Shown here: positions 14,050 to 19,440 of the stretch, one piece after another
Position numbering within the stretch: the first letter of the stretch is position 1
How the letters are laid out: the number at the start of each line of letters is the position of its first letter
From: XYD1-FULL-44-32 sp964355855
GTDB taxonomy: Bacteria > Patescibacteriota > Minisyncoccia > Phycocordibacterales > XYD1-FULL-46-19
Assembly: GCA_964355855.1 (NCBI GenBank)
Contig: CAYHFD010000008.1
Span: forward strand, 1 to 25,923
DNA: 25,923 bases
Direction: 5' to 3'
Notes under the pieces: generated by a model
The model's input: only the letters and a program-made list of their open reading frames with translations
Told to the model about the DNA's origin: nothing
The model's database searches: none
Program-made: the position numbers and the translations under genes

Positions 14050-14169
14050 TTAATCTTCCACCTTGACCAAACTATTTTTAAGTTTTTGGTAAGCGTGATA
14101 GATAAACCAGAGAGTAATAGCCGGGAGTTCCCAAAGTAGGTCGACCAGGTCCTTTTGCAGCTGTTCCAT
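14050..14169 (-). CDS. Candidate 39-aa small protein with one hydrophobic helix
   Basis: The ATG at 14167-14169 opens 39 codons ending TAA at 14050. The product starts MEQLQKDLVDLLWELPAITL and continues with WFIYHAYQKLKNSL. This is an amphipathic/hydrophobic helix with acidic N-terminal and basic C-terminal flanks, so it looks protein-like rather than random. There is no Shine-Dalgarno, and a promoter was not clearly seen in the AT-rich upstream DNA. It sits between the lysozyme-like gene and the small RNA, all on the minus strand. It could be a small membrane-associated protein; function unknown. Confidence 0.45.
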   Translation of the reverse strand: MEQLQKDLVDLLWELPAITLWFIYHAYQKLKNSLVKVED

Positions 14170-14256
14170 ATTAGTCAGTTCAGGTTTTAAGTGTAAAAAA
14201 TAAAATCGCAACTGGCGACAAATATATTATATCAAAATAAATAAGATTGACTGTGG

Positions 14257-14279
14257 ATAAAACAAACCCCGTGGGGTTT
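14257..14279 (-). terminator. Terminator of the lysozyme-fold gene
   Basis: On the minus strand AAACCCC (14273-14279), loop AC, GGGGTTT (14264-14270), G, TTTT. It overlaps the stop codon; the preceding AACCCTGTGG of the CDS can pair alternatively with CCACGGGGTT. Confidence 0.8.
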
Positions 14280-14736
14280 AGACCACAGGGTTTATTTTTT
14301 GGGACCAGCACGGTTTGCTCCATTTCCAATGTTTGGCGCCTTCGTGCTTGATTAGCCACAAGGCGTAATCGATATTTCCTTGAACCGAATAAATATCGAA
14401 TCCTAACACTAGACTTTTTTCGAGGTGATATTTTTCGTTGATTTGAAAAAGTCCCACATCGAGCGGATTATGAACTCCGCGGAGTACTGTTCCCGTATCA
14501 GCATCAAACTGCTGATAAGTGCTTTCACAGAATGCGATTGCTTTTGTAAGATTAGCATCAACTCCCTGTTCCTTGCTTTTTTGGGCAATTAGCTCAGGAA
14601 TCTGGTTTGTTTGAGTTTTAGCTTCAGCTTGCAAAGTAGCAACCTGCGCAACTTCCACCTGGACGTCGGGTCTGGTCGAAACCGGACCTTCAGCGATGGT
14701 GGGAGTTATATTTGAGAAAGCTATAAGGCCAGCCAT
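14278..14736 (-). CDS. Secreted lysozyme-fold / lytic transglycosylase-like protein
   Basis: 152 aa. A weakly hydrophobic N-terminus (1-16, ending PTIAEG) may be a short signal peptide. A coiled, Gln/Ala-rich linker (25-50) precedes an SLT-like domain: AIAFCESTYQQFD with Glu71 in the catalytic position, NPLDVGLFQIN, and a final helix GNIDYALWLIKHEGAKHWKW followed by SKPCW. In this fold the Glu cleaves the glycan backbone of peptidoglycan. Cys70 and the late Cys could form a disulfide. TATAAT (14756-14761) lies 19 nt upstream and no earlier in-frame start exists after the upstream stop, so 14736 is kept. It fits the other cell-wall genes in the window. Confidence 0.75.
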   Translation of the reverse strand: MAGLIAFSNITPTIAEGPVSTRPDVQVEVAQVATLQAEAKTQTNQIPELIAQKSKEQGVDANLTKAIAFCESTYQQFDADTGTVLRGVHNPLDVGLFQINEKYHLEKSLVLGFDIYSVQGNIDYALWLIKHEGAKHWKWSKPCWSQKINPVV

Positions 14737-14755
14737 GCCTATTTGTAAGGTTCGT

Positions 14756-14761
14756 ATTATA
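14756..14761 (-). promoter_or_regulatory. -10 box of the lysozyme-fold gene
   Basis: TATAAT on the minus strand, 19 nt before the ATG. The -35 match is poor. Confidence 0.5.
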
Positions 14762-14789
14762 AGCCGTAGGGCTAGATTTTAATTTGATC

Positions 14790-14829
14790 AGAGTTGGCGG
14801 AACCTTGTAGTGGGAACCAGGCCAACTCT
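14790..14829. repeat. Isolated 9-bp inverted repeat hairpin
   Basis: AGAGTTGGC (14790-14798) pairs with GCCAACTCT (14821-14829). The loop contains two direct GGAACC copies. It lies between the terminator of the small RNA at 14834 and the lysozyme-fold promoter. Confidence 0.45.
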
Positions 14830-14833
14830 AAAC

Positions 14834-14909
14834 AAAAAAACACTTGGCAGTGTTTGTGTGATGATTGAGTTTTGAATCTTACTTAGTAGCACACACCAAC
14901 TAAGTAATT
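14834..14909 (-). ncRNA. Candidate small RNA, about 76 nt, consensus promoter, possible pseudoknot
   Basis: A fully consensus extended promoter (14916-14944, minus strand) predicts a start at about 14909. The RNA begins with a 9-bp hairpin, TTACTTAGT (14899-14907, read on the minus strand) with ACTAAGTAA (14879-14887), and loop TGGTGTGTGCT. A single-stranded tail follows, then a terminator AACACT-GCCA-AGTGTT with seven T (14834-14854). The loop TGTGTG is complementary to CACACA in the tail (14855-14860), so an H-type pseudoknot can form. There is no start codon with a ribosome site and no useful ORF. I recognise no known family. Strong promoter plus exact terminator make it a convincing RNA gene. 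Confidence 0.68.
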
Positions 14910-14915
14910 GTCAAT

Positions 14916-14944
14916 ATTATAGCAGAGGCTAGTCTTGCTGTCAA
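14916..14944 (-). promoter_or_regulatory. Perfect-consensus promoter of the 14834-14909 small RNA
   Basis: Minus strand: TTGACA (14939-14944), exactly 17 nt, TATAAT (14916-14921), with TG one base before the -10 (extended -10). It is the best sigma-70-type promoter seen in the window. Confidence 0.85.
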
Positions 14945-14985
14945 GCGTTTTTTGTGGTCTAAAATATACCTTAAAATAAGGGTAT

Positions 14986-15276
14986 TTAAGTGGTTTTTTG
15001 TGATTCAACCCAATTAGAAACCAAAGGCCAGAGCCAGCCTAGAATCCAATTTTCCCATATCCAAGTTGCTGGTTCGCGGATAAAATTGGTCCAAAGATAG
15101 ACCAAACCACCCCAGGCCTTCTCCCCTAGCCCTTTTAGAAATTGTAAATTGTCCTGACCGGCATCTGATGACAGAATTTCCTTCAGATTGACGTTAAAGT
15201 AGGCCAGTAAAATTACAACAATAACAATTATAACTATAAGACGAATGAAGCCCGATGATTTTATTTTATTAGACAT
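14986..15276 (-). CDS. Small single-pass membrane protein, Trp-rich tail
   Basis: 96 aa: a short basic N-terminus, one very hydrophobic helix (about 10-28, FIRLIVIIVIVVILLAYFNV), a soluble linker (LKEILSSDAGQDNLQF) and a Trp-rich C-terminal half (WGGLVYLWTNF, WIWENWILGWLWPLV) that may lie in or on the membrane. I recognise no family. Its context is the murein hydrolase factor upstream on the same strand and the small RNA downstream. The start at 15276 follows a repeat region, and no Shine-Dalgarno is seen. Confidence 0.6.
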   Translation of the reverse strand: MSNKIKSSGFIRLIVIIVIVVILLAYFNVNLKEILSSDAGQDNLQFLKGLGEKAWGGLVYLWTNFIREPATWIWENWILGWLWPLVSNWVESQKTT

Positions 15277-15289
15277 AAATTAAATAAGC

Positions 15290-15450
15290 ACGAAGCTCCA
15301 AGCACGAAGCACGAAATCCGAAACAAATGGGCTCAAAGCATTAAATATTAAATTTTATACGTTTTAATTTTTTCCATTTAGGATTTGGGTATTGTTTCGC
15401 CTGCCTGCCGGTAGGCAGGAATTTCGATATTCGTTTTTCGGATTTTACTC
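15290..15450. repeat. Dispersed CPR-type inverted repeat carrying a nested palindrome
   Basis: The left part has GCACGAAGC motifs and ATCCGAAACAA (15307-15329). The right part has TTAGGATTTGGG, TTGTTTCG and TTCGTTTTTCGGATTT, giving an imperfect inverted repeat of the AAGCACGAA/TTTCGGATTT kind I associate with Parcubacteria intergenic DNA. The right arm is interrupted between TTGTTTCG and AATTTCG by the palindrome at 15400-15419. It has no coding content. It separates the membrane protein from the M23 gene. Confidence 0.6.
15400..15419. repeat. GC-rich dispersed palindrome (GCCTGCCGG type)
   Basis: CCTGCCTGCCGGTAGGCAGG is an imperfect palindrome. 19 nt of its reverse complement recur at 19405-19423 inside element copy 3. 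Translated copies give peptides like ACLPVGR seen in spurious CPR proteins. Confidence 0.75.
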
Positions 15451-15459
15451 TTTAGCTTA

Positions 15460-16743
15460 TTATAAATAAGACAAAGGGTTTAGTACAGCTTCGCGGGTGG
15501 CTAATGGTAGACGGTAAACACCACAACCGGGAACCGCCGACTGTAGAGTACCAACCTGTGAGCCATCAGAAGCGAGTAGGGTAAAATGTAAATGTGGACC
15601 AGTAACATAGCCAGTCGCGCCACTATAAGCAATAACATCGCCAGTTTTTACTATCTGACCTTCGCTTACTTTGGCTAGTGACAAGTGAGCGTAGACACTG
15701 GAGAGGCCGTTTGGGTGTTTGACCATTACCCATTTGCCATATGAGGCGCCCTTGCAGGCAGTGTCGGTGTCGCCAACCCCGAGAACTACACCGTCGAGAA
15801 CGGCCTTGACGGGTGTGCCGACCGCGGCGGCCAGGTCAATACCGTTGTGTCCCTTGCCTTGATAAATTTGCGCATTGGCAGTGGCAAATGGCGTGTTGCC
15901 AAAATATTGAGTAATTACTACTTTATCTAGTGGCCATTTAATTACTCCTCGGCCAGTGGCGGGCAGGGCGCCGGGGTTTACAATTAAATTTAAGGCGGCT
16001 TCAGCTTTTTTAATTTCCGCCTCCACGGCGTTTTTCTTGGCGAGGCGATCGGCGAGGAGTTGCTGATAGTTTTTTTCTTGGTTTTGAGTTTGAGTTAGGA
16101 GGGTGCTCTTTTGAGTTTGATTTTGGGTGACAATTTTTCTTTGGTCAGCCAGTTTTACTTGTAGGCCAGCCAGTCGTTCTTTTTCTTTTTCTGATTGAAT
16201 TTTTTCTTCTTCATATGAGGCTTTGGTTTTCTGTAGAATTCTAATGTGATCAATCAGTTTTGTTTGTAGGGAATCAAGGGAGCTAGCACCAGCTAAAAAA
16301 TCAGATAAGGTGTTGTGTTCTAAAAAGGCGAGAGTCAGGCTTTCGCGATCGGCTAGTTGCATTTGCCTTAGGGCTTCCGCCACCGCTTCCTCACTTTTTT
16401 CTATTTTTTGAGCGCTAGTCAAAATTTCCCCGCCTAGTTTTTTGATAGTGAGACTGGTACTGTCAATTTTCTTTTGGGTCAGAGCCACATCGGTTTCTAA
16501 TTTTCTTTTAGTGGCCTCCAGGCGAGCCAATTCATTTTTTAGAGTCGCTGATTGACCTTTGGTGGCTGATAACTTGACTTGGTATTCGGCAATTTCCCGC
16601 TCTAGCTGGGCAATCTCACGATTTTTAGAAGTAATTTGACCTTTAAGCTCGTCTACTGATTGGGCGCGAACATTGCCAGAAGAAAAAAATAAAGTGCCAA
16701 GCACTACAAAAACAATTATATATCGAAAATATCTAGCAAGCAT
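15460..16743 (-). CDS. M23 peptidase with coiled coil, EnvC-like murein hydrolase factor
   Basis: 427 aa from the ATG at 16743. A signal peptide (1-27, hydrophobic to VRA-QS) is followed by a long coiled coil (about 30-260) and a LytM/M23 domain (about 315-420) with HNGIDLA, YAHL and GPHLHF, i.e. the zinc-binding H-x3-D and HxH. All metal ligands are present, so it may be an active endopeptidase or, like EnvC, an activator of amidases during septum splitting. The frame is open further upstream to 16926, but that stretch overlaps another small gene and its terminator. TATAAT (16750-16755) 6 nt before this ATG marks a leaderless start. It ends near the dispersed repeat. Confidence 0.9.
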   Translation of the reverse strand: MLARYFRYIIVFVVLGTLFFSSGNVRAQSVDELKGQITSKNREIAQLEREIAEYQVKLSATKGQSATLKNELARLEATKRKLETDVALTQKKIDSTSLTIKKLGGEILTSAQKIEKSEEAVAEALRQMQLADRESLTLAFLEHNTLSDFLAGASSLDSLQTKLIDHIRILQKTKASYEEEKIQSEKEKERLAGLQVKLADQRKIVTQNQTQKSTLLTQTQNQEKNYQQLLADRLAKKNAVEAEIKKAEAALNLIVNPGALPATGRGVIKWPLDKVVITQYFGNTPFATANAQIYQGKGHNGIDLAAAVGTPVKAVLDGVVLGVGDTDTACKGASYGKWVMVKHPNGLSSVYAHLSLAKVSEGQIVKTGDVIAYSGATGYVTGPHLHFTLLASDGSQVGTLQSAVPGCGVYRLPLATREAVLNPLSYL

Positions 16744-16749
16744 ATAGTT

Positions 16750-16755
16750 ATTATA
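16750..16755 (-). promoter_or_regulatory. -10 box of the M23 gene (leaderless)
   Basis: TATAAT, minus strand, 6 nt before the ATG at 16743; TTAGAC about 18 nt further upstream can be the -35. It decides the start codon. Confidence 0.65.
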
Positions 16756-16780
16756 TCTTTTTAACCATAATCGGTCTAAC

Positions 16781-16815
16781 AAAAAACCAGCCAGAGCGGT
16801 CAAGCTCCAACTGGT
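16781..16815 (-). terminator. Terminator of the 50-aa gene
   Basis: On the minus strand CCAG-TTGGAGC, loop TTGACC, GCTCTGG-CTGG with some wobble, then TTTTTT. It starts within a few nt of the TAG stop and insulates the M23 promoter. Confidence 0.7.
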
Positions 16816-16819
16816 GCTG

Positions 16820-16972
16820 CTAATACCTGTTGTCTTTTTGTTGGGTCGGTTTCGCCACCGAGGGTGGGGGTTTTTGCGTAGAGGTGGCTTCAGCGTATGC
16901 CATAGCCACCTCGGCATATGCTTCAATAACTAACTGTGGACTTAAAACTTTTAGCTTGTTTTTCCTGGCCAT
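16820..16972 (-). CDS. 50-aa small protein with strong Shine-Dalgarno
   Basis: The ATG at 16972 is preceded by AAGGAGGTGA about 8 nt upstream, the strongest ribosome site in the window, and by a TATATT -10 box (16998-17003). The product has a basic start (MARKNKLKVL), an Ala-rich helix (IEAYAEVAMAYAEA) and a Pro/Gln/Lys-rich tail. It has no cysteines, signal or membrane segment. The promoter region overlaps the terminator of the 17075 gene. I recognise no family. Strong initiation, a private terminator and helix-forming composition make it a credible gene rather than the N-terminus of the M23 protein in another frame. Confidence 0.65.
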   Translation of the reverse strand: MARKNKLKVLSPQLVIEAYAEVAMAYAEATSTQKPPPSVAKPTQQKDNRY

Positions 16973-17015
16973 ACTAAACTCACCTCCTTTCTAAATTAAT
17001 ATAAGCAAATTTATT

Positions 17016-17072
17016 CAAAAACAACAAACCCGCCTCGCGCACGACAACGGGTTTGTTGTGGCGCAGGGCGGG
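17016..17072 (-). terminator. Bistable terminator repeat copy A
   Basis: 17020-17072 matches 17492-17545 almost exactly (one base missing). On the minus strand it begins 2 nt after the TGA of the 17075 gene. One fold is ACAACAAACCCG/CGGGTTTGTTGT (17048-17059 with 17021-17032) followed by TTTTT. A competing fold pairs CCCGCC near the stop with GGCGGG, which overlaps the first. Confidence 0.85.
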
Positions 17073-17074
17073 GG

Positions 17075-17326
17075 TCACTTGAACGGAAGACTGATAACTA
17101 AGGTGGCGCACCCATCTTTTCTTATAGTCGGAAGCTGGGCCGTTTTTGCGCTAGATGTTTCTAGCAAAAGCTGCAAAGCTTTGACGACCAGGTCTCCTTC
17201 GTTCGCCACCCTTCGGCTTTTGAGCAAGGTGCGATTTGTGATGGCTTCTCCAAGGACGTCTGGGTCGATATCTTCGCACCTTACTTCAATGGACCTTGTG
17301 TCACCTTTACCTATAACTACTTTCAC
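17075..17326 (-). CDS. Hypothetical 83-aa protein, GTG start
   Basis: AAGGAGG (17335-17341) lies exactly 8 nt before a GTG at 17324-17326, so the product is read as 83 aa starting M(V)KVVIGKGDTRSIEV. In-frame ATGs at 17347 and 17446 lack such a site and the last precedes the promoter. The protein is a compact alpha/beta type with VRCEDIDPDVLGEAI, a basic patch (LKSRR) and a C-terminal strand CATLVISLPF. I recognise no family. It is transcribed from its own promoter (17400-17428) and ends at the repeat terminator shared with the adjacent gene. Confidence 0.6.
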   Translation of the reverse strand: MKVVIGKGDTRSIEVRCEDIDPDVLGEAITNRTLLKSRRVANEGDLVVKALQLLLETSSAKTAQLPTIRKDGCATLVISLPFK

Positions 17327-17399
17327 TTTGATTTCCTCCTTATCCATCCGTAGTTGTCGGTCGACGTAACAATAGATACTCTTTTCATTTTCTAATATT

Positions 17400-17428
17400 A
17401 GACTAATATAAAAACTAAATCTTGTCAA
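17400..17428 (-). promoter_or_regulatory. Promoter of the 17075 gene
   Basis: Minus strand: TTGACA (17423-17428), 17 nt, TAGTCT (17400-17405). It predicts a leader of about 65 nt with the Shine-Dalgarno at its end. Confidence 0.6.
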
Positions 17429-17488
17429 ATTACGATAAGGGCCCACAGATTTCTATTGTTAGACACTCGGTGTTTAACAAAAGGTTAG

Positions 17489-17545
17489 GAAAACAACAAA
17501 CCCGCCCTCGCGCACGACAACGGGTTTGTTGTGGCGCAGGGCGGG
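17489..17545 (-). terminator. Bistable terminator repeat copy B
   Basis: Near-identical to copy A. It starts directly after the stop codon of the 17546 gene. Stem ACAACAAACCCG/CGGGTTTGTTGT (17521-17532 with 17493-17504) is followed by TTTTCC. The competing CCCGCCC/GGGCGGG pairing is perfect here. Confidence 0.85.
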
Positions 17546-17836
17546 TTACTTTGTTATCCAATCTATCCAACCAGCATCTAGGAACCCCTCCACCATATTC
17601 GTGAGGTTTTTGCTGCGGCTTAACGTTGGGTCGCAGTCGTGTATACCTCCGTCAAGTATTACCTCGTCCGGTTTCTCGGGGGTCCAAATAAGGTCTGTGA
17701 CCTTAAATAGGGCAGGAGCAGCCTCCTTGTCACTGCAAATCGGTAGCCATAGTGACATCCCGATCTGTGGAGGGAAGGGCATACCCTCTATTTTCAAGCC
17801 GATGCTAAGTCGAATCAGGTGGAACCATATCTCCAT
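17546..17836 (-). CDS. Hypothetical 96-aa protein
   Basis: AGGAGGT about 7 nt before the ATG at 17836 and a consensus promoter (17882-17910) define the gene. The product has Trp- and Pro-rich stretches (MSLWLPIC, LIWTPEKPDEVILDGGIHDC) and an acidic/aromatic end (FLDAGWIDWI). It has three segments suggestive of beta strands and no membrane helix or known motif. It follows gltX on the same strand, but its promoter overlaps the gltX 3' end and it has its own terminator. Function unknown. Confidence 0.62.
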   Translation of the reverse strand: MEIWFHLIRLSIGLKIEGMPFPPQIGMSLWLPICSDKEAAPALFKVTDLIWTPEKPDEVILDGGIHDCDPTLSRSKNLTNMVEGFLDAGWIDWITK

Positions 17837-17881
17837 GGGGTATACCTCCTATGTAGCGTTGTTTTTGGGAACTCTTTTGAT

Positions 17882-17910
17882 ATTATATCAAATTTATTTA
17901 TATAAGTCAA
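17882..17910 (-). promoter_or_regulatory. Promoter of the 17546 gene, overlapping the gltX end
   Basis: Minus strand: TTGACT (17905-17910), 17 nt, TATAAT (17882-17887). The -35 and spacer cover the last codons and stop of gltX. It predicts a leader of about 40 nt. Confidence 0.78.
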
Positions 17911-19198
17911 TGACTACTATTATTCTTGATTTTACTTCTTCTTTCCCTAAAATTGCCGCGACGGTAAAAGGATCGGGCGATTTTTCTTTACCAGTGAGGG
18001 CGACACGCATCGGCCAGAGGACCTCTTTTCTCCCGTTTTCGGTGGCAAAATCCCAAATAGCATCCTTGATTTTGGCTGGAATAAATTTATCGGCGGGAAT
18101 ATTTTCTAATAAAGAAATAACGGTTGGCAGGTGCTCGATATTGCCTAAAAGTTCTTTATCAACCACTGGGGCAGTAAATAAGTAGTTCCACTCCCCTGTC
18201 TCGCACATTTCGTCTAGTTCTTTCAAAGTGCTCAAACGTTCAAAAATAACCGGGACCAAGATCGCTAGTTGCTCGGAGTTTAACTCGGCCAATTTGGGAA
18301 TACGTTCGCTAGCGATATTGGTAAGTTCCGCTAGTGAAAGTTTTTTCAAGTGTTCGCGGTTGTACCAAAGCAGTTTTTCGTCGTTGAAAATGGCCCCAGA
18401 TTTTTGCACCTTAGCCAGGTCAAACTTTTCTATTAACTGGTCAAGAGTAAAAATTTCTTCCTCGGTGCCGGGGTTCCAGCCGAGCATCGCCATAAAGTTT
18501 AGGAGGGTGGCGGGCAAGTAACCACGGTCGCGGTACTCCGTCAGCGCCAGTGCCCCTTTCCTCTTAGACAGCTTGGACCGGTCAGGGGCTAAAACTAGCG
18601 GTAAATGGGCATAAATCGGGCTAGGAGCGCCGATCGCCTCTTGAATGAGGATTTGCCTAGGGGTATTGGAAATATGGTCCTCGCCCCGAATAACATGGGT
18701 TACCCCCTCGGTAAAATCATCCACCACGACCGCCAGGTGAAAGACCGGCTCGTCTAAAGATTTGGCGATGATAAAGTCTTTGAGCTCGGTGGTGTCAAAT
18801 TCAATGTTACCCCTAATAAGGTCGTTAAAAACCACTTTTTTGTTGGGGTTTTTAAAGCGGATAACTTCACTTCGGTCACCTTCTTTGGTGGGAGTCTCTT
18901 TTGAAATATAGGCATGACCAGAGGCAATCATTTTTTCTAAATATTCACGGTGGACAGGAGCATTGGCCGATTGGCTATACTTTTCGTCAAAATCAAGACC
19001 AAGCCAAGCGAGTGATTCTAAAATATTGGCTTCATATTCTGGCTTACTGCGCGCCCGATCGGTATCTTCGATGCGTAAAATAAACTTACCACCATTTTGG
19101 CGGGCAAAAAGATAGGCAAAAACCGCTGTGCGATAATTGCCAGCGTGTAAAAGCCCGGTCGGGCTGGGGGCAAAACGAGTGACAATTTTAGAATTCAT
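17894..19198 (-). CDS. gltX: Glutamyl-tRNA synthetase
   Basis: 434 aa. The class I HIGH-like motif is APSPTGLLHAGNYRTAVF (10-27), RIEDTDRARS follows, VIRGEDHISNTPRQILI lies mid-protein, and the KMSKS-like loop is KLSKRKGA. The C-terminal anticodon-binding part is present but short. It attaches Glu to tRNA-Glu; in bacteria lacking GlnRS it may also charge tRNA-Gln for GatCAB, which cannot be judged here. The ATG at 19198 directly follows element copy 3 (CTCTAACGGG-ATG). Without that element the ATG would overlap the last codons of murG, so gltX was originally coupled to murG translation. Confidence 0.96.
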   Translation of the reverse strand: MNSKIVTRFAPSPTGLLHAGNYRTAVFAYLFARQNGGKFILRIEDTDRARSKPEYEANILESLAWLGLDFDEKYSQSANAPVHREYLEKMIASGHAYISKETPTKEGDRSEVIRFKNPNKKVVFNDLIRGNIEFDTTELKDFIIAKSLDEPVFHLAVVVDDFTEGVTHVIRGEDHISNTPRQILIQEAIGAPSPIYAHLPLVLAPDRSKLSKRKGALALTEYRDRGYLPATLLNFMAMLGWNPGTEEEIFTLDQLIEKFDLAKVQKSGAIFNDEKLLWYNREHLKKLSLAELTNIASERIPKLAELNSEQLAILVPVIFERLSTLKELDEMCETGEWNYLFTAPVVDKELLGNIEHLPTVISLLENIPADKFIPAKIKDAIWDFATENGRKEVLWPMRVALTGKEKSPDPFTVAAILGKEEVKSRIIVVIDLYK

Positions 19199-19440
19199 CC
19201 CGTTAGAGGCCCGCCTGCCATCGCCTAAAGCGCCAACAGTGGACTAGGTTATTAATTAATAAATCAACCATATTCATTGTAAATATCACTTGTAGTGCTC
19301 TGGCTTTGGCGGGCAGGTAGGACACGGACTTTTTGTTCCTGCCTGTACCATAAATTAGTTGGTTAATAATTTGGGTTTTCATCGTGAAATTAAATTTAGT
19401 GTCTCTGCCTACCGGCAGGCAGGCGTGACCTCTAACGGGA
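19199..19440 (-). mobile_element. Start-codon element copy 3 (242 bp, with two nested insertions)
   Basis: In gene orientation it begins TCCCGTTAGAGGTCAC and ends GGCCTCTAACGGG. The flanks are TTCAT (19194-19198) and TTCGT (19441-19445), a 5-bp duplication with one change. The interior aligns with copy 1 (plus-strand TACCATA...TTAGTT...GTTTTCAT...GTGTC). Two insertions explain the extra length: 19209-19316 (108 bp, ends GCCCGCC...GGCGGGC) splits CCCGTTAGAG from GTAGGACACGGAC. A 19-nt GC-rich palindrome (19405-19423) splits GTGTC from GTGACCTC. Without them the core is about 113 bp. The element also supplies the last two codons and stop of murG. Confidence 0.8.
19405..19423. repeat. GC-rich dispersed palindrome nested in element copy 3
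   Basis: CTGCCTACCGGCAGGCAGG is the exact reverse complement of 19 nt of the palindrome at 15400-15419. It interrupts a stretch that is continuous in element copy 4, showing it inserted after the host element. Confidence 0.75.

Noticed and set aside
2573..14260. Perfect DnaA-box sequences TTATCCACA at 2573-2581 and (reverse) 14252-14260 as a replication origin
   Set aside because: They are single, distant boxes without a cluster, and dnaA/dnaN are not nearby. Chance or isolated sites are more likely.
16744..16926. N-terminal extension of the M23 protein
   Set aside because: It would cross a terminator and a promoter and displace the signal peptide; the same DNA encodes the SD-preceded 50-aa ORF in another frame.
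17020..17545. Integron-like gene cassettes with attC sites, suggested by repeats right after stop codons
   Set aside because: No GTTRRRY/RYYYAAC core pairs in the expected places, no integrase, and both genes have their own promoters. A duplicated terminator explains the repeats.
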